The notes under the pieces: model-generated
Told to the model about the DNA's origin: nothing
Databases searched by the model: none
The model's input: the letters and a program-made list of their open reading frames with translations, nothing else
Translations under genes and position numbers: made by a program
NCBI GenBank assembly: GCA_030673645.1
Contig: DAOVIO010000173.1
Location: 1 to 8,162 of the forward strand
Source: JAGLSB01 sp023135955
Lineage (GTDB): Bacteria; Bacteroidota; Bacteroidia; Bacteroidales; GCA-2748055
DNA length: 8,162 bases
Direction: 5' to 3'
Shown: positions 6,412 through 8,162 of the stretch, one piece after another
Numbering within the stretch: the stretch's first letter is position 1
Layout of the letters: each line of letters starts with the position of its first letter

Positions 6412-6620
6412 TAACTTTTTGTTTTCAAATTATATTTTCGTTGTGACTTGTCGCATTCATCTAAATATTGAAATGTACAAGTACTTACAGCTTTAGGATG
6501 TTTGCATCCTCCAAATACATTACCACAGCTTTTGAAGTGTTTGCAGTTTGGTACTTTTGCTCTTCTTTTCATCTAATCAAAATTTATCGTTATCGATCCG
6601 TAGGCTTACATACCTATAAC
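6392..6620. repeat. Terminal inverted repeats around the 53-codon gene
   Basis: The segment 6392-6411 (GTTGTAGGTAATAAGCCTAC) and the reverse complement of 6600-6620 match at 18 positions, with two mismatches and one single-base gap. They bound the 53-codon gene on both sides. The right arm overlaps site D and the left arm overlaps site C, so this unit has the longest self-complementary ends in the array. Confidence 0.7.
6411..6572 (-). CDS. Cys-rich mini-protein (53 aa), putative zinc binder
   Basis: A 53-codon frame starts with ATG at 6572-6570 and ends with TAG at 6413-6411. The product is basic and has five Cys (10, 16, 23, 32, 40) and two nearby His (12, 25): C-x-H-x3-C, then C-x-H, then C-x8-C-x7-C. 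This is the look of a small structural-zinc protein, widespread among phage hypothetical proteins. It has an A/T leader (AAATTTTGATTAG before the ATG). It is the only gene of a cassette bounded by sites D and C and by 20-bp inverted repeats. Even Cys spacing and sense-frame usage over its whole length support coding. The substrate or partner is unknown; a nucleic-acid or protein-binding role is only a guess. Confidence 0.65.
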   Translation of the reverse strand: MKRRAKVPNCKHFKSCGNVFGGCKHPKAVSTCTFQYLDECDKSQRKYNLKTKS

Positions 6621-6666
6621 ACGCTGTATGAATGCATTAAAAACGACATCATACAGCCACTCGTTA
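6617..6666 (-). repeat. attC-like folded site D
   Basis: A 50-nt dyad. On the minus strand: TAACGAGTG, stem GCTGTATGATG paired to CATTCATACAGC with a single unpaired extra base, loop TCGTTTTTAAT with a following G, then GTGTTA. The outer box pairs TAAC with GTTA. The layout matches site A nearly position for position although the stem sequence differs, so structure is conserved over sequence. It separates the cloverleaf unit from the 53-codon unit. Confidence 0.65.
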
Positions 6667-6674
6667 TAATGCAA

Positions 6675-6759
6675 TGTGAGGGCAGGATTCCAACCTGCGG
6701 CATCGGGCGTAGTTTGCTGCAGCATTACCCCAATCGTGTTTACTCTCCACCACCTCACA
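6675..6759 (-). ncRNA. tRNA-like cloverleaf RNA
   Basis: 85 nt that fold like a tRNA. There is a 7-bp acceptor-type stem (TGTGAGG at 6759-6753 with CCTCACA at 6681-6675), two linking bases TG, a D-arm-like hairpin (6750-6736, GTG/CAC) and a perfect 5-bp T-arm with a 7-nt loop TTGGAAT (6698-6682) joined directly to the acceptor. In place of an anticodon arm it has one long stem (6734-6726 with 6711-6702, one G-T and one bulge) with a 14-nt loop containing the palindrome TGCTGCAGCA. No 5-bp stem with 7-nt loop fits, so no anticodon can be assigned. The T-loop has G where tRNAs have C56, the D-loop lacks GG, and CCA is not coded. A degenerate tRNA or a dedicated tRNA mimic are both possible. Confidence 0.5.
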
Positions 6760-6766
6760 AAGCATA

Positions 6767-6812
6767 TAACATTATTTAAAATTCATTAAAACGAAATTTT
6801 ACTTTAGCGTTA
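6767..6812 (-). repeat. attC-like folded site F
   Basis: A 46-nt dyad right after the stop of the 118-codon gene. On the minus strand: TAACGCTAAAGT, AAAATTTC paired to GAATTTT with one extra base (here on the 5' arm), loop GTTTTAAT, then AAATAATGTTA. The first box (complement GTTATGATCAA) repeats the first eight bases of the unit's own start after site E (GTTATGATTTT). It shares GCTxAA and ATAATGTTA flanks with site E. Confidence 0.6.
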
Positions 6813-6819
6813 TGATCAA

Positions 6820-7176
6820 TTAAGATCGTCTGTGCTTGAAACATTCTTGTGTATCGAGCTGCAATGTCTCAGGTATAAGTGAAACCTCCTTATTAAGCTT
6901 CCCACAATGCCCATAGTGTATTGCACATTCTGATTCATCAAATTGAAAAACCATTTTCCTGGCTTCTTTTAAAAGCTCCTTCGCTTTCCTTTTTTCGCCT
7001 TTCTCTATCCAAAATTCAGCCTTTTCAATTATCTTCATTCGCTTCATATCAAAATAGTCCTTCTGCCATTTATAATGAAGATCAACAGATTTCTGCCTTC
7101 TTGATATTGACCTAATGAAATGATTACAATCACTGCAATTGCAGTCTAATGATTGTAAATCAAACTTATCTATCAT
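6820..7176 (-). CDS. Cys-rich phage protein (118 aa), probable zinc site
   Basis: 118 residues. It opens with D-C-N-C-S-D-C at 11-17 (Cys12, Cys14, Cys17), followed by a long basic helix of about 25-75, rich in Lys/Glu/Arg (EKGEKRKAKELLKEARK), then ECAIHYGHC (83-91) and finally ECFKHRR (111-117). The Cys/His set at both ends likely forms one zinc site that closes the ends together around the helix hairpin. I recall this arrangement (C-x-C-x-x-C ... Y-G-x-C ... C-F-x-H-R-R) from uncharacterised Bacteroidota and phage proteins; no activity is known to me. It is the first unit of the cassette array, between sites E and F. Confidence 0.7.
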   Translation of the reverse strand: MIDKFDLQSLDCNCSDCNHFIRSISRRQKSVDLHYKWQKDYFDMKRMKIIEKAEFWIEKGEKRKAKELLKEARKMVFQFDESECAIHYGHCGKLNKEVSLIPETLQLDTQECFKHRRS

Positions 7177-7203
7177 ATTTGTGCTGTTTAAATTAAAAAA
7201 TCA

Positions 7204-7263
7204 TAACATTATCTATACATTATCTATAAATGCATTGAAAAAACGCATTATGATTCAGCGTTA
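7204..7263 (-). repeat. attC-like folded site E with 11-bp tandem duplication
   Basis: A 60-nt site directly after the exonuclease stop (TGA then TAAC). On the minus strand: TAACGCTGAATC, ATAATGC paired to GCATTTAT with one extra base, loop GTTTTTTCAAT, then AGATAATGT twice, and GTTA. The extra length is a tandem 11-bp duplication (plus-strand 7208-7218 and 7219-7229, 10 of 11 identical). Without it the site would have the same size as A, D and F. Confidence 0.6.
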
Positions 7264-7815
7264 TCAAAACACCCCCAATTTATAAAGTTCGTAAACAATC
7301 TCCGCCTCATGCTTTGCATCATCTGCTCCACGGTGTTTTTCCACGTAGATTCTGTCTGGGAAGAAATGTCTATAAGCCTCTTCAGCGGTAGGCCATTTAT
7401 ATCCATTTCCGTTTTTCTTTGGCAACTTGCAAATGTTTGTTGATAACTCCATTGGGCACCTGAGCTTTGCCGGAAAAATAAATCCCCTAGCATCCATAAA
7501 GCTAAAATCAAATTTGTTATTGAATGCTGTGGCTCCTATCTGGTGATCGTTTATTATTCCCTGGACTTCTGTAAAGCATTCACTCCACTTCTCGCCGTCA
7601 AAAATATCCAGCATCGTAATATCTGAATTTTGCCAAATCCAGGACTTTTCAATTTCTTCTTTGGTTATTCCAGGTTCGCATATGCATTCATCAAATAATG
7701 TTACAATTTCACCGTTCAGTAAATCTAAGGATACAATGCCTAATTCGACTATTCTGTTTTTCTTCGGGCTGAATCCGGTGGTTTCAATGTCGAGAATTAA
7801 TATTTTACTGTCCAT
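7264..7815 (-). CDS. DEDDh-type 3'-5' exonuclease
   Basis: 183 residues, the size of a free-standing DnaQ/RNase T-family exonuclease domain. All four catalytic acids and the general base are visible. Exo I is DIETTG (Asp9, Glu11), Exo II is FNNKFDFSFMD with Asp103, and Exo III is HRGADDAKHEA with His161 and Asp166. The spacing H-x4-D marks the DEDDh subgroup. The enzyme hydrolyses 3' ends of DNA or RNA with two metal ions. In a phage it may proofread, trim or degrade nucleic acid; no polymerase is nearby. It starts 24 bp after the lipoprotein gene, so it is probably co-transcribed, and its TGA adjoins site E. Catalytic residues are intact, so it is likely active. Confidence 0.93.
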   Translation of the reverse strand: MDSKILILDIETTGFSPKKNRIVELGIVSLDLLNGEIVTLFDECICEPGITKEEIEKSWIWQNSDITMLDIFDGEKWSECFTEVQGIINDHQIGATAFNNKFDFSFMDARGFIFPAKLRCPMELSTNICKLPKKNGNGYKWPTAEEAYRHFFPDRIYVEKHRGADDAKHEAEIVYELYKLGVF

Positions 7816-7839
7816 ATTTAAAATAAAATATTGAATGAA

Positions 7840-8085
7840 TTATCTTTTATGTATAATATTATCACAAGCTCCATGATGAACTATTGATACTGCAATAGCT
7901 GATCCGGATGAATTTCTTCGTGAATACATAATATATTCACACCCATCGATTCTTTTCATATCCCATAATTCGAGATTGCTAAATTTTTTTACTCTTTTGA
8001 GTCCATTAGTTCTCTCAGCATTCTTCTCAGCTTGACTGCATGATGATAATATCATGATTATTGCAATTCTTAATATTGTTTTCAT
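7840..8085 (-). CDS. Small lipoprotein (81 aa)
   Basis: 81 residues. The N-terminus MKTILRIAIIMILSSC is a classical lipoprotein signal: positive n-region, hydrophobic core, and lipobox L-S-S-C with Cys16 as the lipidated residue. The mature part is about 65 residues and includes LELWDMKRIDGCEYIMYSRR and an ending HHGACDN with two more Cys, probably one disulfide. I recall similar 'W-x-x-x-x-x-D-G-C-x-Y ... H-x-G-x-C' lipoproteins in Bacteroidota phages and prophages. The gene overlaps the upstream gene by ATGA. If the upstream gene is an endolysin this could be an outer-membrane spanin-like lysis protein, or else a superinfection-exclusion protein. Both are guesses. Confidence 0.7.
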   Translation of the reverse strand: MKTILRIAIIMILSSCSQAEKNAERTNGLKRVKKFSNLELWDMKRIDGCEYIMYSRRNSSGSAIAVSIVHHGACDNIIHKR

Positions 8086-8162
8086 AATCCCTTATTTTGT
8101 TTATACTCCTGAGCGTCAAAATGTATCCACCAGTTTCCGGATAGCTTTTTACTGATTTTCCC
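8082..8162 (-). CDS. C-terminal end of unidentified protein (partial)
   Basis: The last 26 residues of a gene that enters from beyond the window; its TGA (8084-8082) overlaps the lipoprotein ATG. The visible end contains GNWWIHFDAQEYK. A W-x-H-x-D segment near the C-terminus is typical of M15-type peptidoglycan peptidases used as phage endolysins, whose zinc ligands include such a His. Twenty-six residues are too few to decide. Overlap with a lipoprotein gene would fit a lysis cassette. Confidence 0.5.
   Translation of the reverse strand, partial: GKISKKLSGNWWIHFDAQEYKQNKGL

Noticed and set aside
6675..6759. A functional tRNA gene
   Set aside because: No window of the middle arm gives a 5-bp stem with a 7-nt loop, C56 is replaced by G and the D-loop lacks GG, so no decoding function can be assigned.
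6468..6779. A 103-codon plus-strand frame across the cloverleaf region
   Set aside because: It runs antisense to the 53-codon gene and through the folded sites and cloverleaf RNA; its sequence reads like the antisense of a tRNA gene and every supported gene is on the other strand.
5700..7265. CRISPR array
   Set aside because: Repeats are neither identical nor evenly spaced and the spacers between them hold genes.
7248..7511. An 87-codon minus-strand frame overlapping the exonuclease
   Set aside because: It is an out-of-frame shadow of the exonuclease, whose catalytic motifs are all in the other frame.

Overview
This 8.2-kb AT-rich window looks like part of a tailed phage or prophage of a Bacteroidota host. 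Every gene I can support lies on the minus strand, so the window reads from its high-coordinate end downwards. Evidence for a phage is an HK97-type portal protein, a long tail/head-decoration-like structural protein, a probable prohead protease and the start of a probable capsid or scaffold gene, all tightly packed. Evidence for Bacteroidota is indirect: strong AT bias, and start codons preceded by A/T-rich leaders without a Shine-Dalgarno sequence.

Layout in transcription order. 8162-7264 holds the end of an unidentified gene ending in a W-x-H-x-D segment, a small lipoprotein overlapping it by ATGA, and a DEDDh 3'-5' exonuclease. 7265-5700 is an accessory stretch of very short genes (118, 53, 103 and 72 codons) and one tRNA-like cloverleaf. 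Each unit is separated by a folded, dyad-symmetric spacer that opens with TAAC and closes with GTTA. 5653-5393 is an 86-codon conserved-looking phage gene. 5392-5303 is a regulatory-looking gap with two near-identical 13-17 bp dyads and a strong hairpin with a T-run touching the portal start codon. 5302-1 is the morphogenesis block: portal, 655-residue structural protein, a 30-codon gene, an HNH homing-type endonuclease that appears to have captured another gene's N-terminus, prohead protease, and the truncated capsid/scaffold gene.

The most striking content is 5700-7265. Three of its spacers (at 5705, 6617 and 7204) share one architecture: TAAC, an unpaired spacer, a stem with one extra unpaired base on the 3' arm, an apical loop resembling GTTTYTTCAAT, and GTTA; a fourth (6767) is similar but has its extra base on the 5' arm. 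Each unit starts with a sequence that is the inverted complement of its own end. That is the rule followed by integron gene cassettes with attC sites (R''/R' boxes). No integrase is in the window and the R boxes do not fit the classical consensus, so I call these attC-like sites. Two further sites of a shorter, inverted type lie inside the 103- and 72-codon genes and are translated in frame as G-Q-x-L-P-I-x-N-V-S. This suggests that recombination sites act as protein linkers between swappable N- and C-terminal pieces. One cassette carries no ORF, only the cloverleaf RNA. Sequence symmetry supports the pattern directly; mobility is inference.
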